Shown: positions 39,486 to 50,400, counted from the first letter of the stretch. The stretch is DNA of 64,000 bases from Agapetus fuscipes (GCA_951799405.1 OX637345.1:4526001-4590000); one strand, 5' to 3'. Translations and numbers: made by a program. Notes: generated by a model not told the origin, from the letters alone.

Positions 39486-39666
39486 CGCAACATATAGTAT
39501 AGCGTCTGCCTGCGTTATCCCCGAAGAGTCACATGTGGTGATTCGGGACTAATTTATTTTTACGCGTAGGTATGGGGCCCGGACTTACACCAACCACTTT
39601 CAGTTGAATTGTGGGTTTCCCAGCTCTCAAGGGGCCTGGTTCTCATTCCTTGTGAAACCTGAGTAA
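39486..39666 (-). repeat. SINE S2, 3' half
   Basis: Complements of CCTGCGTTATCCCCGAAGAG, TACACCAACCACTTTCAGTT and TTCCTTGTGAAACCTGAGTA; it ends where an S1-S2 composite in the other direction begins. Confidence 0.85.
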
Positions 39667-39669
39667 CAT

Positions 39670-39745
39670 AAGGTCCATCGAGCCTTACAGTAATTGGGTC
39701 TTGCTGGAGAATTGGCACTTTGTAGCGGCAACCAAGCTCGTTAAA
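39670..39745 (+). repeat. SINE S1, 3' part of the first unit of a composite
   Basis: AAGGTCCATCGAGCCTTACA, TTGGCACTTTGTAGCGGCAA and CCAAGCTCGTTAAATG; 5' truncated. Confidence 0.85.
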
Positions 39746-39990
39746 TGTCCGGTGGATGGCTCAGTTGGTAGAATGATTCCATTCCATGTTGAAAGCAAGG
39801 GTTCGATCTCCAACGAGGGTGTGAGAAATGATTTCCCGTTTCGGTGTTTGTTTCAAACCCAAAATAAAATATCGGCAAGGATCAGCCTTCACAAGAAATG
39901 AGAACAAGCCCCTAAAGGAACTGAGAAACCTCCATTTCAACTAAAAGTGGTTGGCGTGAAGCCGGCCCCCTTACACGTATAAATAAATAG
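39746..39990 (+). repeat. SINE S2, second unit of a composite
   Basis: TCCGGTGGATGGCTCAGTTG head directly after the S1 end, B box GGGTTCGATCTC, body to CCTTACACGTATAAATAAAT; S2 tail lost. Confidence 0.9.
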
Positions 39991-40535
39991 GTAGGTAATA
40001 AATGTATGAAACCAAATCATTCACTAGAAGTGCTGTCGCGAATTCAATTCATATTATATTTACGCTTTAGTGGTGAATTAACACGATGTTTTATACTAGG
40101 TGTAAAGAGCTATTAAAAACATATACCTACGCCTTATTCATTAGATTATTTGAACCCTAAACCAGATTTAAACCATTTAATTACTGTATGAGAAAACCGA
40201 CTTCATCCTGGTTTAAAAATTAAAACCTTTTTTTATGAATAATAAGGTAATTGCTTTATTGATAGTTAAACATAACCTGCAATAATTCCACGTCTCTTGA
40301 TTTCCATTAACTGTAAAATTGATCCAATTACCATTATAGACCAACTTAATCCTTTCTTCGTATTTTCTGCCACATGAAGGACGGGTATGTAGAATTTATT
40401 GCGAGGAAGCGGCCCCGCTTTATGGAAGCATAATTATAGGAGGGCGTCGTAAAAGTGTGACGCTTTCCTGCTGGCTCTGCGCTTCAAGTGATGTGCGCCT
40501 GCCCCTGTATGCTAATTCAATTAATAATTCTTGGA
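39991..40535. other. No recognisable feature
   Basis: AT-rich; no signal. Confidence 0.4.
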
Positions 40536-41235
40536 TGTGTTCGGTGACAGGGTAGAACGGCACAGTGGCAAAACAACACATGACATAACGATACATGACA
40601 GACGACAAATGACAGACAACACATGATAGAACGACAAATGACAGACGACACATGATAGAACGACACATGACAGAAGAAAACTTGACAGAACATTACATGA
40701 TAAAACAACACTATGCAAAACAACATATCAAATAAATCACTATGACAAAACAACACAAAGACAAAACATCGGTGTAATGGCCAAGGAAGTCAGCGTATTT
40801 GGAATAGAATAACGCTGGTTCGATCTCCTCTTGGGTCATTTAACCATAACTTTGATCCTGGTTCAACAGATGCCATTGGGTTTTTATTAATTAATAGTTA
40901 ATAAAAATGAGTAATCAATTGATGATATAAATACCTGTTTCTGGCCAGGCAGAAGAGGTTGGGGAATTGCATTCCTCTACACAAACCATTTTTTTTTACA
41001 AAACATAGCATACCGAAAACAGAACAAACCATAAACGGCACATGAAAAAGCATCAAATGACAGAACGATTTTCTTGTGATGTTTATTCATAGTGTGAAGT
41101 TCTGTTATGTGTTGTCCTGTCATGTGTGGTTCTGTCATTGGTCATTCTGCCATTTGTCATTCTGTAATATGTCGTTCTATCATGTATCGTTATGTCATGT
41201 GTAGTTTTGTCACTGTGTCGTTCTACCATGGAACC
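40536..41235. mobile_element. F1 foldback element, long copy, with SINE S4 in its centre
   Basis: Left arm (TCGGTGACAGGGTAGAACGG, then CACAGTGGCAAAACAACACA, TGACATAACGATACATGACA) and right arm (ATGTATCGTTATGTCATGTG, TAGTTTTGTCACTGTGTCGT, TCTACCATGGAACCG) are inverted copies over at least 90 bp. Both continue inward as arrays of 15-16-bp words of the form ACATGACAGAACGAC. The middle is occupied by an S4 SINE. The short minus-strand frames here (VLSCVVCHLS-type repeats) are by-products of the array. Confidence 0.8.
40771..41010 (+). repeat. SINE S4, full length
   Basis: TCGGTGTAATGGCCAAGGAA (tRNA-like part with a deletion), GGTTCGATCTCC B box, TAACTTTGATCCTGGTTCAA, TACCTGTTTCTGGCCAGGCA and GCATTCCTCTACACAAACCA. 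Inserted in F1, so younger than that element. Confidence 0.85.
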
Positions 41236-41500
41236 GATGTATTCATATGCATGCGACGGCTTGCCGGATGGTGGGATGGTGGTTATTCAATATTTTAAAG
41301 CAACTTAGATCGCACGGACCGATATGAAATGTAATGGCGAAGATCGGATAATGAAAGTGTGGTATTTAACAATCTTACTAGCTGCCGATGAAAGCTCTGC
41401 ATATTGAAAATATCTGTAAGGCCCGGTATTTTCAACTTTTGAATATTGTGACAATAAAATTGTGAGGATACTTGTAATGATGGACCTTACTTACAATTTT
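41236..41500. other. No recognisable feature
   Basis: Short unassigned linker. Confidence 0.35.
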
Positions 41501-41501
41501 G

Positions 41502-41800
41502 GACCGGTCCGTAGTTCAGCGGCAACACTTCGGACTCGTAAATGGAAGGTTGTGGATTTGAATCCCGGCGGAGCACAAAAAAATACCGTTTATATTTCCA
41601 AATGTGCTCTTCGCTGGGTTGAAAAATTCATACACCTTTACTAAAGACCTGCCACTGAAAGGTCCATCCAACCATACAACAACTGGGTCTTGATTGAGAA
41701 TTGGCGCTTTGTAGCGACGACCAAGCTCGTACACCTCTGCGGCACTACAACAAGTGTCATAGACCCCTAGAGTCTCTAGAATAAAGGGAGTCTCGGAGTA
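41502..41800 (+). repeat. SINE S1, subfamily b
   Basis: Head GACCGGTCCGTAGTTCAGCG, B box GATTTGAATCCCGG, body, then the alternative end ACACCTCTGCGGCACTACAA, GACCCCTAGAGTCTCTAG and AGGGAGTCTC, as in the copy at 9542. Confidence 0.9.
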
Positions 41801-41917
41801 ACAAAAATATGATGTTCAGCGGGGCGTTTGTTTTTAAGTCGTCGAACAATTTCTTGTTTCATCGGAGGAAACAGGAAACACTTTTGAAATTAGACAATCA
41901 AACAAAACTTCAAAAAC
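41801..41917. other. No recognisable feature
   Basis: TTTCATCGGAGGAAACAGGA resembles the GTTTCATCGGA word of the palindrome arms on the minus strand, but without a CTGANGA core. Confidence 0.3.
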
Positions 41918-42155
41918 ACTTTTTATTTATCCACAATAACGATATCGATATATAATAAACCACAGCAATATTAATTATAACAGAACTCACATGCTTGTGG
42001 CTCTGAAGCCAGGGAAGCAATCCCCTCTTTTTTCTCAAGGTCGATCCTCTTTTGTTTTTCTCCATTCCATATTTAAATTTTATTCCATATTCAAATTTTC
42101 CATTGCTCTTTACTTTCCCTACATACTTATTTAAATCATTTCGTTACAATGTGTG
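41918..42155. repeat. U2 dispersed repeat, uninterrupted copy
   Basis: CTTGTGGCTCTGAAGCCAGG, GGTCGATCCTCTTTTGTTTT, CCATATTCAAATTTTCCATT and CCCTACATACTTATTTAAAT match 61795-61956 plus 62343-62368. It serves as the empty site for the solo LTR there. Class unknown. Confidence 0.7.
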
Positions 42156-42925
42156 ACTTTCAGCTGATGAACAAAACTTCACACAATTGTGACATAAGTG
42201 CGTTCTTATCATTCAGTATAAAGTCGCTATGCTAACGTTGAACATACCGGGCTTAAGAATTGTTATGTTTCAGCTGGTGTTACGATCGTTTGAGATATTA
42301 AAAAATTGTAATTAACTTTAACTATTACTTCAAAGTTGATTCCCGTTTTGGGTAAAAATGAAGTATGCAGTTAAGCTCTGTCGATGTTATTTTGAAAAAG
42401 CAAAGCCATAGCTGATCCACAGCTTACAGTGAATTTAATTTACAAAAAAACGATTATCCGTAGATCAGCTATGTATCAAAGATTTTGTATATGCCAAAGC
42501 CAATCTCTCAAATACATCCACACCCCTAAAAAGTATTTTTCAGTGTTTTAAAAGTCACTAAATATCCCGCACGGTAAATGAAAGCTTGCAGCAAAGTCTA
42601 CAACGGAAATTAAGGCGTTAGGTAAGCTGCATAAAATAATACTCTGTTTAGCTTTTTCTTAGATTTGATATTTTTTCTGAACTTTTAAAATAGCTTTTCC
42701 TAATGATGTAGCCAGCAGCCAGTCAGTTGCCAAAAGCAAACTGAGGATAAAGGTGCCCTGTCGCTTCGAGCCTTGAAAATGTTCCCCGCTCGTGGGAATA
42801 AAACGTCGGCAGACAAAATAACTGCAAGTAGAACATCATTGAAAGAGAAAGCTTAAAAGTTTAGCTTTTCCTAATGTTCGTAGTTTAACCACTAAGGTAC
42901 TTAGTGCCTTTATTAAAGCAAACAT
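42156..42925. other. No gene; small inverted-repeat element
   Basis: CATAGCTGATC at about 42408 and GATCAGCTATG at about 42460 are an 11-bp perfect inverted pair around 40 bp of AT-rich DNA; a related arrangement is at 17381-17450. Remainder unassigned. Confidence 0.4.
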
Positions 42926-43020
42926 GTAAAAATAAATAGGTTCCACTTGCCACATGTGACTCCTTTGGAGAAAACGCGACAAGAAGTTAGGCAGTATGTG
43001 TAGCTTAGTTGCGTTGCATT
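42926..43020 (+). repeat. SINE S2, 3' end
   Basis: TAAAAATAAATAGGTTCCAC, CACATGTGACTCCTTTGGAG and GTGTAGCTTAGTTGCGTTGC. Confidence 0.85.
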
Positions 43021-43393
43021 CAATATATTTTTATTACTTTCATTGCTGTTTTACTGCCAAGATTACATTATAATCTAAAGAAAATCATTAGGAATGTATT
43101 ATTTATGTTTTTCGCACTGAAATCAGTGTAATTAAAATATATAATGTAAGGTTTATCTTATAAAATTTAATTACAACTTGTAAATCAATTTCATATAAAT
43201 TATTAGCAAAGTTAATGCCATTGTTTTCACTTAAAAGCCACCGTCAAGTAATAATGATTCAGAATGGAAATTTTAGTATTCGAATAAATTATTTGTATTC
43301 ATTGAATTACTTGTACGAGCTTTGATTGGCATTCGTTCTTTTTACAAATAATCATTAATAAATAGTTCTAAAAGGAATTTTACAGTTCACATT
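43021..43393. other. AT-rich, no feature
   Basis: No frames, no repeats recognised. Confidence 0.4.
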
Positions 43394-43600
43394 CTTACAA
43401 ATGCTAAATGTGTACTTACAAATAAAACATAAGCTCAAATGAACATAAGCCCTACAACTTTTGCCGACCTTCCCTGACACAGGGGAGACATTGGCAAAGT
43501 GAATCATTTTCTACAGCATGGGTGGTCAGCCTCACACCAACCCATAAGTCAAGGTATACAAGCAATTAATTACATCCAGTTATATAAACAAAAAAGGTCA
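43394..43600 (-). repeat. R3, tail missing
   Basis: AATGTGTACTTACAAATAAA, CCTACAACTTTTGCCGACCT, ACAGGGGAGACATTGGCAAA and ACCAACCCATAAGTCAAGGT, then the family-B linker TACAAGCAATTAATTACATC. Confidence 0.85.
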
Positions 43601-44010
43601 TATGTCACAAAGAGACATAAACATGACGGTTGCCTGGAAACTGATTATAACAATCTTTTCCGATACGCAAATCGGCTCAGATGCTCCATCCATATCTTTT
43701 ATTTAGGTCGATGGTATTATGTCATCAAGAAATAACCTGAACGTTTTCAGTGACAGCTAGCCATACTAATATATGGCTAAGAAGAAGAAGAGAGAGATAT
43801 GATCTGGTATTCTTATGAAAGGCATGCCACTTGCATCTCACATGAGAGCACTGTCGATTCATTATCAGGGAATTGTGATTACACACGATGAGAGGAGTGC
43901 GAATTCAGATTATAATATATCTGGTATTCCGGTATTACAGAATGTTTGGGCAAAAATGGTAAGATTTTATATTATTTAGATTTTCGGCAGTTCCTTTGTG
44001 AAACTCCATC
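43601..44010. other. No recognisable feature
   Basis: TATATGGCTAAGAAGAAGAAG near 43771 resembles the (GAA)n tail of a LINE such as that at 26843, with no ORF left. Otherwise unassigned. Confidence 0.35.
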
Positions 44011-44046
44011 CTGAGGATGGGATGTTCTACGATCCCGAAACCGGTC
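44011..44046 (+). ncRNA. Hammerhead-ribozyme-like core
   Basis: CTGAGGA (44011-44017), one extra T, GGGAT-GTTCTACG-ATCCC as a perfect 5-bp stem II with 8-nt loop, GAAA (44037-44040), then ACCGGTC offering a palindromic mini stem III and a GTC cleavage triplet. Stem I is missing: only the first base pair is possible. Probably a relic of a Penelope-like terminal repeat. Confidence 0.4.
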
Positions 44047-44547
44047 GTCTACTTAATAAATAAACTCACTGTGAACTATAACATAGAAATTTTACTTTTT
44101 TAAATCTATGGTAAGATTTGTCTATGGGTCACAGGCTATTAAATTATTTTCTCCTTTAACCATTTATAAGATTTTTCCATTCTTACCTATTCACCATGTA
44201 ACAATATCACCTGTGTGAAGTTCAGGGCTTGTTTGAACTCGAGTAAGAAGAGACGCCTCTCATCTCTTCAACTGAATCAAAAGTCGCATGCGTTCGAGAG
44301 AAAGAACGACAAAAACAACAAAAAAGATCATTCGGGAATGAAGTGAGTCCTTTCTGATTAGTCCAAGACTAATTTACTTGTTTTCTGATGGTGTGCGACT
44401 CTGGTAGATTTGCCCATTGATCAGTTTGATCAATCGTGGAATTAATTTCTTTATCATACTTGGTAAAGTAAAACATGGCTCCATCACTAAATATGCGCTG
44501 AATGTATGTTTTTTTGTGACAAGAAAATATGAGTAAGAATATCAGTA
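44047..44547. other. No recognisable feature
   Basis: A 65-codon minus frame 44369-44566 overlaps the MITE end and is not a gene. Confidence 0.35.
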
Positions 44548-44664
44548 CCCTGAGTACGAGTCGCAAAACTTGAGTAAAGTAAAGTTAAAGATTTTGGGAA
44601 AAATCACTGTTTAATACTTTCCGTAAACTTGACTTTACTCAAGTTTTGCAACTTGTACTAAGGG
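44548..44664. mobile_element. Tc1/mariner-type MITE, TA target duplication
   Basis: 117 bp. Ends CCCTGAGTACGAGTCGCAAA and TTTGCAACTTGTACTAAGGG are inverted, the match extends about 42 bp inward (CTTGAGTAAAGT on one side, ACTTTACTCAAG on the other) with 4 mismatches, and TA flanks both sides (44546-44547, 44665-44666). No ORF. TA duplication plus CCCT-type ends point to Tc1/mariner. Confidence 0.85.
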
Positions 44665-44666
44665 TA

Positions 44667-45159
44667 TAGCTTTTACAAACCGTATAGAACTTGACAATGG
44701 GAAGTTTTTTCCAGGATATACCGGGGTCTTTCTGAAACAAGTGTGTACAGGATTGTGCAGGATTGACTTTTGGTGCTTTAATCTCACATCCCTATAGCCT
44801 CGCATAGTTTTCACTAAGTGAGATGATGTGAATAGCTCCGCAGGGCTGATCTCCTCTGACAGGCCGGTATTAGATTACAAAGAAGCCATGAGAGATGACG
44901 ATAATACCGGGTGTTGTCATATGACATGCAAGCTGTATGGAAATAAACCAACACTGATTACCGGTTATTATTAAACTGGTATTTAATGTGAAGATTGAAA
45001 CTATCGCATTCATCAACGGGGATAAGCTTTATATGTACATAGGTAGATACTATAATGTGTAATTTATAATCTTAGTTGTAAAAATATATTAAAATTTCAG
45101 AAACATTTTAAATGGATTATGTCAAGCTGACACGTATATTTATTTATATATCGTATAGC
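44667..45159. other. No recognisable feature
   Basis: GGTCTTTCTGAAACAAGTG and neighbours are unassigned; no ORF. Confidence 0.4.
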
Positions 45160-45262
45160 ATTTCAGACAGAGTCATAACCTTCTTCATACAAGCTCTCCT
45201 TGTATTATGACTCTGGATATTCCATTCATTCGCAATTTCGGAAATTCGGATTACCCAACTAT
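45160..45262 (-). pseudogene. RTE family-B ORF fragment
   Basis: CAGAGTCATAACCTTCTTCA and ATACAAGCTCTCCTTGTATT match 63540-63600 (CAGAGTCATAACCTTTTTCA), the minus-strand complement of the family-B ORF near its end (EWxIQSxNKRRACMKKVMTL region). Only about 35 codons. Confidence 0.75.
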
Positions 45263-45635
45263 AACACAAAAAGTGGAAGAAGATATTTTAGAAGTTTATT
45301 TTTGTTACCGAAGCGATCGGTCTTCCTCAGAGAAATGCTAGAGACGGGCTTTATTATTTGATATACGTCCACAGTGAATAAAACGTTATTATGATTGATA
45401 GCACTTAGTCCATTGTAAAGCTATTAAGCCATTTATCATGGGTTGTTTGAGATATCTAAATGATGACCTCAGGTGAAACGTTTTCATACCCATTTCTTCT
45501 TTTTGATTTAGATTTTCGATTTGTGGTTCACAAAAAATACTCCAATTATTTTTTTTAATGGCCTGTTTATATCAACACTGTGAAAATTAATTACACTGCT
45601 TTTATGTTTGAGCAGATAAAGCATTGGCACTCGTA
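45263..45635. other. No recognisable feature
   Basis: On the minus strand CTGAGGAAGACCGATCGCTT, CGGTAAC near 45310-45340 vaguely resembles a hammerhead core without GAAA; not annotated. Confidence 0.3.
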
Positions 45636-46045
45636 TTTACGTTATTGAAACAAGCGCTAGTTCGAACGCCACCTGCGCAGTGTCTTATCGGGAAAAGCTT
45701 AGACCAGCGGCTTCCAAACTGGGGGGTGCCCTCCCCCCCCCCCCGCCGACAGAAGTTTTATGGCCAAAATGAACTTTTGAAAATCGCGTGCCTGCCCCCC
45801 TATCGACGATTTATTTTGGTTTGATGAATTTTCAAAAAAAAAATGAACGTAAAGAGGGAGGCGCGAAAAAAAATGCGTTTTATGGAGGCATGGTAGCATA
45901 AAGTTTGGAAACCGCTGGCTTAGACCCTTGTTCAATAGATGCCATCGGGTTATTATGAAATCAATACAATATTAAATAATTCATTAATCATTGTTTCTGG
46001 CCAGTCAAATTAGTTTGGTAAATTGGATTTCTCTTCACAAATCTA
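45636..46045 (+). repeat. SINE S4, split by a hAT MITE
   Basis: ACGTTATTGAAACAAGCGCT and AGTTCGAACGCC (tRNA-like part) up to 45704; after the MITE, GACCCTTGTTCAATAGATGC, ATCATTGTTTCTGGCCAGTC and GATTTCTCTTCACAAATC. Confidence 0.8.
45705..45917. mobile_element. hAT MITE with perfect 8-bp target duplication
   Basis: 213 bp. Ends CAGCGGCTTCCAAACTGGGG and AAAGTTTGGAAACCGCTG are inverted repeats; GCTTAGAC flanks both sides (45697-45704 and 45918-45925). An 8-bp duplication and CAGxGGTTCxCAAACTxxGG-type ends are diagnostic of hAT. It lies in an S4 SINE. Contains a run of 14 C residues (45733-45747) and no transposase. Confidence 0.95.
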
Positions 46046-46230
46046 TAAAAAAGTACATCTTAGCTCAGCAGACATCTTTGGAAAGGTGGAAGGTGCCTGG
46101 GCTTCCTCATTTCAAGATCCATAAACATTTTTGAAGTTGCAATTCTACAAATGACTGCAAAGAAAATAATGTTCTTTCCTAGATACACTGTTGTATTTCC
46201 AGTATTATTGCAAAGATTATATATTACAAA
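46046..46230. other. No recognisable feature
   Basis: Unassigned linker. Confidence 0.35.
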
Positions 46231-46260
46231 CGTTTTCGGTCCTGACACCATCATCAGGCT
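46231..46260 (-). ncRNA. Hammerhead-ribozyme-like core, degenerate
   Basis: Minus strand: CTGATGA, one extra T, GGT-GTCAGG-ACC (3-bp stem II), GAAAACG. Both core strands are intact, helices short, stem I not found. Same general layout as at 44011 and 37793. Confidence 0.35.
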
Positions 46261-46618
46261 TACGTTTCTTCAGTTTCGTTATCAATATTTCTTAGCCGCC
46301 AACATTGCAGATTACCCGCCATTCAAACAGCAGCTGATCACAGGAGTTACATTATGTTCTGATGTAAAGCGACTGTAATATTTTTCCCGTTCCTAAAAGG
46401 CCTCAAACATTAACGATCTTATCCACACTGATCTCTCAGGCATCATAAGTCGTATCTTGTCTCTTATAAATAGTAAGATAAATCTTGTGCCGAGTTCACA
46501 CGGGCTTAGTTGCACTTGTACTTGATGCTGTCTTAAACTTAGTACATACTGATACGAATTTCTGTGTAAGAGAAGTATAAAGCACATTATTTTTAAGTTA
46601 AGATAAGCATGAAAACGT
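46261..46618. other. No recognisable feature
   Basis: Frames of 75-76 codons without similarity. Confidence 0.35.
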
Positions 46619-46882
46619 AACAAAGCTACGCATATACTGCACGCGCGTGGAGTCTTTTTATTTTTACAGGTAAAAGGGCCGGCCTTACGCCAACTACTTT
46701 AGCTCAAAAGGGAGATTCCCAGCTCCCAGGGGTCTAGTACTTATTTCTTGTGAAGGCTGAGTAAATCTTGGCGGTATTTTATTTTGGAGTTGAAATAAAC
46801 ACCGAAACGGAAAATAATTACTGACACCCTCGATTGGGATTCGAATGCAAGCACTCTACCAACTGAGCTATCGACAGGACTA
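46619..46882 (-). repeat. SINE S2
   Basis: Tail complement ACAAAGCTACGCATATACTG (part of the 3' region deleted), GGCCGGCCTTACGCCAACTA, TTCTTGTGAAGGCTGAGTAA, and head complement CTACCAACTGAGCTATCGAC. The B box is shortened (GATTGGGATTCGAATGC). Confidence 0.85.
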
Positions 46883-46896
46883 AATACTGATAACCT

Positions 46897-47117
46897 ATCT
46901 ATAATCAAAGTTGAAAAGATATATTGACATTTAAAAAACATATTTAATGCATGCCCACAAGCAGGCACATGTAAGTTTGCGCTCACGCATACTGCATGTG
47001 TACATACAAAATAAGCTAAACCTCACATGAGCATAAAATTTGCAACTCCTGCCGCCGTTCCCTTGTGTTTTAACAGCATAGGGGACAGCCGCATACCCAT
47101 ATTTTAGTTAAGGAACA
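46897..47117 (-). repeat. R3, shortened
   Basis: CTATCTATAATCAAAGTTGA, AATGCATGCCCACAAGCAGG and TTGCAACTCCTGCCGCCGTT, with the CAGGGGTGACATTGG block deleted; ends TTTAGTTAAGGAACAAGG. Confidence 0.85.
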
Positions 47118-47125
47118 AGGAAGGA

Positions 47126-47370
47126 TAACGCAACGCAAACGCAACTAAGCTAAACATATAGTGTAATTTCGTGCCTGCGTTTCCCCGAAGGGGTTGCATG
47201 TGGCGCTTCGGGACATATTTATTTTTACAGGTAAGGGGGCCGGCCTCACACCAACCCCTTTCAGTTGAAGTGGGGGATTCCCAGCTCCCGGGGGGGCTGC
47301 TTCTCATTTCTTGTGAAGGCTGAGTACACCTTTGAGATCGAACCCTTGCTCTCGGCATGAAATGCAAGTA
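47126..47370 (-). repeat. SINE S2, 3' part, split by RTE-A
   Basis: AACGCAACGCAAACGCAACT tail complement, body, then TTGCTCTCGGCATGAAATGC at the right edge where the LINE begins. The missing head (GCATTCTACCAATTGAGCTA) is on the far side at 50867. Confidence 0.95.
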
Positions 47371-47405
47371 ACTGTAACTGTAACTGTAACTCTGTCGCCA
47401 TTCCG
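47371..47405 (-). repeat. 3' UTR and (GTTACA)n tail of RTE-A
   Basis: On the minus strand only about 14 nt (CGGAATGGCGACAGA) separate the TAG stop from a GTTACAGTTACAGTTACAGT tail. A very short 3' UTR with a simple-sequence tail instead of poly(A) is typical of RTE elements. Confidence 0.9.
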
Positions 47406-50400
47406 CTAGGGGTGGCCAGAGCCTCTACAGAGTTGCCTCCATTTTTTCCTATCCTGACATACCTCTTTCAATTCCTTCATATCCATCACCTTTTTCATGC
47501 ATTTTCTTCTTTTACGCTCACTTTGTATATCCCATTCTTTCACAATCTCCTCAATCTGATCACTCCATACTTTTCTCGGTCGTCCCTTCCCTCTTTTTCC
47601 TTTCACACTTTCTTTGTATACATACTTTGTCAGTCTATCATCTTTCATTCTTTCCACATGCCCAAACCATCTCATCACATTCTTTTGTACTTTAACTTTC
47701 ACATCCTCTTTCAAATTACATTCTTTTTTTACCCATTCATTCCTAACTCTATCCCTCAAAGTTTTTCCTGTCATACTTCTCAAATGCTTCATTTCCACCG
47801 TACATACTTTACTCATTTCGCTATCATTCACTGTCCATGCTTCACTTCCATACATCAAAGTCGGTAACAATATGCCATTGTGTACCGCCATTCTCAGATC
47901 CATCGTCAATCGCTTGTTCTTTGCTATTCTTCCTATTGCACCGACCACTTGCTTTCCCTTGCACACCCTATTCTCAAGTTCTCTTGTCATCTTTCCATTC
48001 TTTTCAAACATACTTCCCAAGTATCTAAATTCATCCACAATTTCAACTTTCGTACCATTCAACATAAACGTGCATTCTTCAGTTTCATCCCTTCTGTCAA
48101 AAATCAGTACTTTCGTCTTACTTGCATTAATTTTCAACTTGCTTGCACACAGAACATGGTTCAAACTAGAGAGCATTGTCTGGAGTTCCGCTGCTGAATC
48201 AGCAATTAATACTGCGTCATCAGCATAAAGCAGAACTCCGACTTTTCTCTCTCCAATTTGTATGCCATGTCCTTCCAGATTCGCTTGTTTAACACAATGA
48301 TCCATGATTATATTGAATAACCATGGGCTCATTATGCAACCCTGTCTCACACCTTTGTACACATTAAAATACTCGCTGTATTCTCCATCCACCCTGACAC
48401 ACGCCCTGCTATTTACATAGATGGCGCGTATCGCATTCAAAAGTGCTTTGTTTACACCATACTTCTCTAGCACACACCACATCATACTTCTATCCACCGA
48501 GTCGAAGGCTTTCTCAAGATCTACGAAAGCCGCGTAGACCTTTTTATTAACGGCCAGCTGTTTTTCGACTATCTGTCGAAGCGCGAATATCTGGTCTACG
48601 CAACCTCTTTCTGGCATAAAGCCAGATTGTATATCTGAGACCTTCTCCTGGGTGGATAATCTTACCCTATGGATAAGAATCTTGCATAGCACTTTACCTG
48701 GCACACTAAGAAGGCTGATCGGTCTGTAGTTACGGCAGTCTTTTTTGTCGCCTTTACCTTTGTAAATTGGCACAATGACCGCCTTTCTCCAGTCCGATGG
48801 AACCTCCTTGACACTAACACACAATTCGCAAAGCTCTTTCATCCATTCGATCACACATTCTCCTCCCGCTTTCAACATCTCAGGTCTCACACCATCCACA
48901 CTTGCAGCTTTCCCATTCTTTAATTCCTTTATAACCTTTCTTACTTCTTCTTTCGATATTTTCAAAACATTACCCTCATCATATTCTCCTTTCACAGTTA
49001 AATCACATTCATCTTCACCAAAAACCTCATTAAAATATTCTTTCCATCTCTTTTTTACATCTTCTTTATTCCACAGAATGTCTCCGCTGACATTTTTGAT
49101 TCCCGGAGTTGTGGACTTACAACTTTCGTTGTTTTGTCTCACCCAGCTCCAAAACATCTTTTTATTGTCAGAGAAGTCATTCTGTGCTCTTTCACTTAAT
49201 TTCTCTTCCATTCTTCTCTTACTCATTTGAACTTCATTCTTCGCTAGCCATTTTTTCCTCTTGTACTCGGTCTCTAACATTTTATTCTTTCTTTCATTAA
49301 TCCATTTTAAATAACTATCTTTCTTCTCTTTCACTGCTTGTTTAACCTTATCGTTCCACCATTCATTGCCTTTTCTATGCCCAATCGTCACTTCTCCACA
49401 TACTTTCTTTGCACTTTCAACCAAACATGTTTTAAATGTTTCCCACATTTTTCCTACACATGCATTCTTCGCCAATTCCTTGCATTCATCCGATTTCAAA
49501 ATCTGGCTTACTTCCACTTCAAAATCATTCCTCACACTTTCATCATCTAGTTTTTCTACCTTTATTCTTTTCATCTTAATAACTTTCGTTCTTTTCAACA
49601 TTTTCACTTTACCTATCATAACTGTGGCACACAAGAGATGATGGTCTGATCCCACGGATACACCTTGGTAGACTCTGACATCTCTTATGGCACCTCTCAT
49701 ACATTCTTCCATACATATGTAGTCAATGACAGTGCGAGTATTTGGCCCATACCACGTATATGTGTGCACGTCTTTATGTTTAAACCAGGTATTTGATACA
49801 AACATACCATGCTCCACACACATGTCGACAAGACGTCTCCCACTGCCATTGATGACACCTCTTCCATTTGGTCCTACGACCCTCTCATATTCATCCTTTC
49901 TTCTACCTACCCATCCATTCATGTCACCAAGAAGCAATAACTTTTCATTCTCGTCTTTCATTCTGACTGTGTCATCAAGCATATCCCAGAATTCATTTTT
50001 AGTCTCCATACATTCTGAATCTACTGGCGCATAGCATGCAATGAGTAAAAAGTTCATACTTCCATACCTGATCCTCACTAGAAGAATCCTAGGAGAGATC
50101 CATTCATAATTCCTAACATAATTTCTCACACTCTCAATTATAATCACACCAACACCCTGTCTAGGGCATCCATCTTTCACTCCCGAGTAAATGAATAAAC
50201 TACCATTACTCAGAACTTTCTCACCTTCACCTTTCATCTTAGTCTCAGTCACACATAGAATTTTAATCTTCCTGTCATTCATCTCTTTCTCTAACTCTTG
50301 TTCTTTGTCCTTCATTCCTCTTACATTTAAAGTTCCAATTTTCCATTCATCTTCTTGCTTACGTCTACTGTTACCAGACGGAAGTGATTTCTTCAGTGTG

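Noticed and set aside
40420..40756. Frames with CHVSFYHVS-type repeats
   Set aside because: By-product of the F1 short-repeat array.
45310..45345. Hammerhead-like CTGAGGAAGACCGATCGCTTCGG on the minus strand (23 nt, given in part as CTGAGGAAGACCGATCG)
   Set aside because: It has a CTGANGA word and a possible stem but lacks the GAAA strand.
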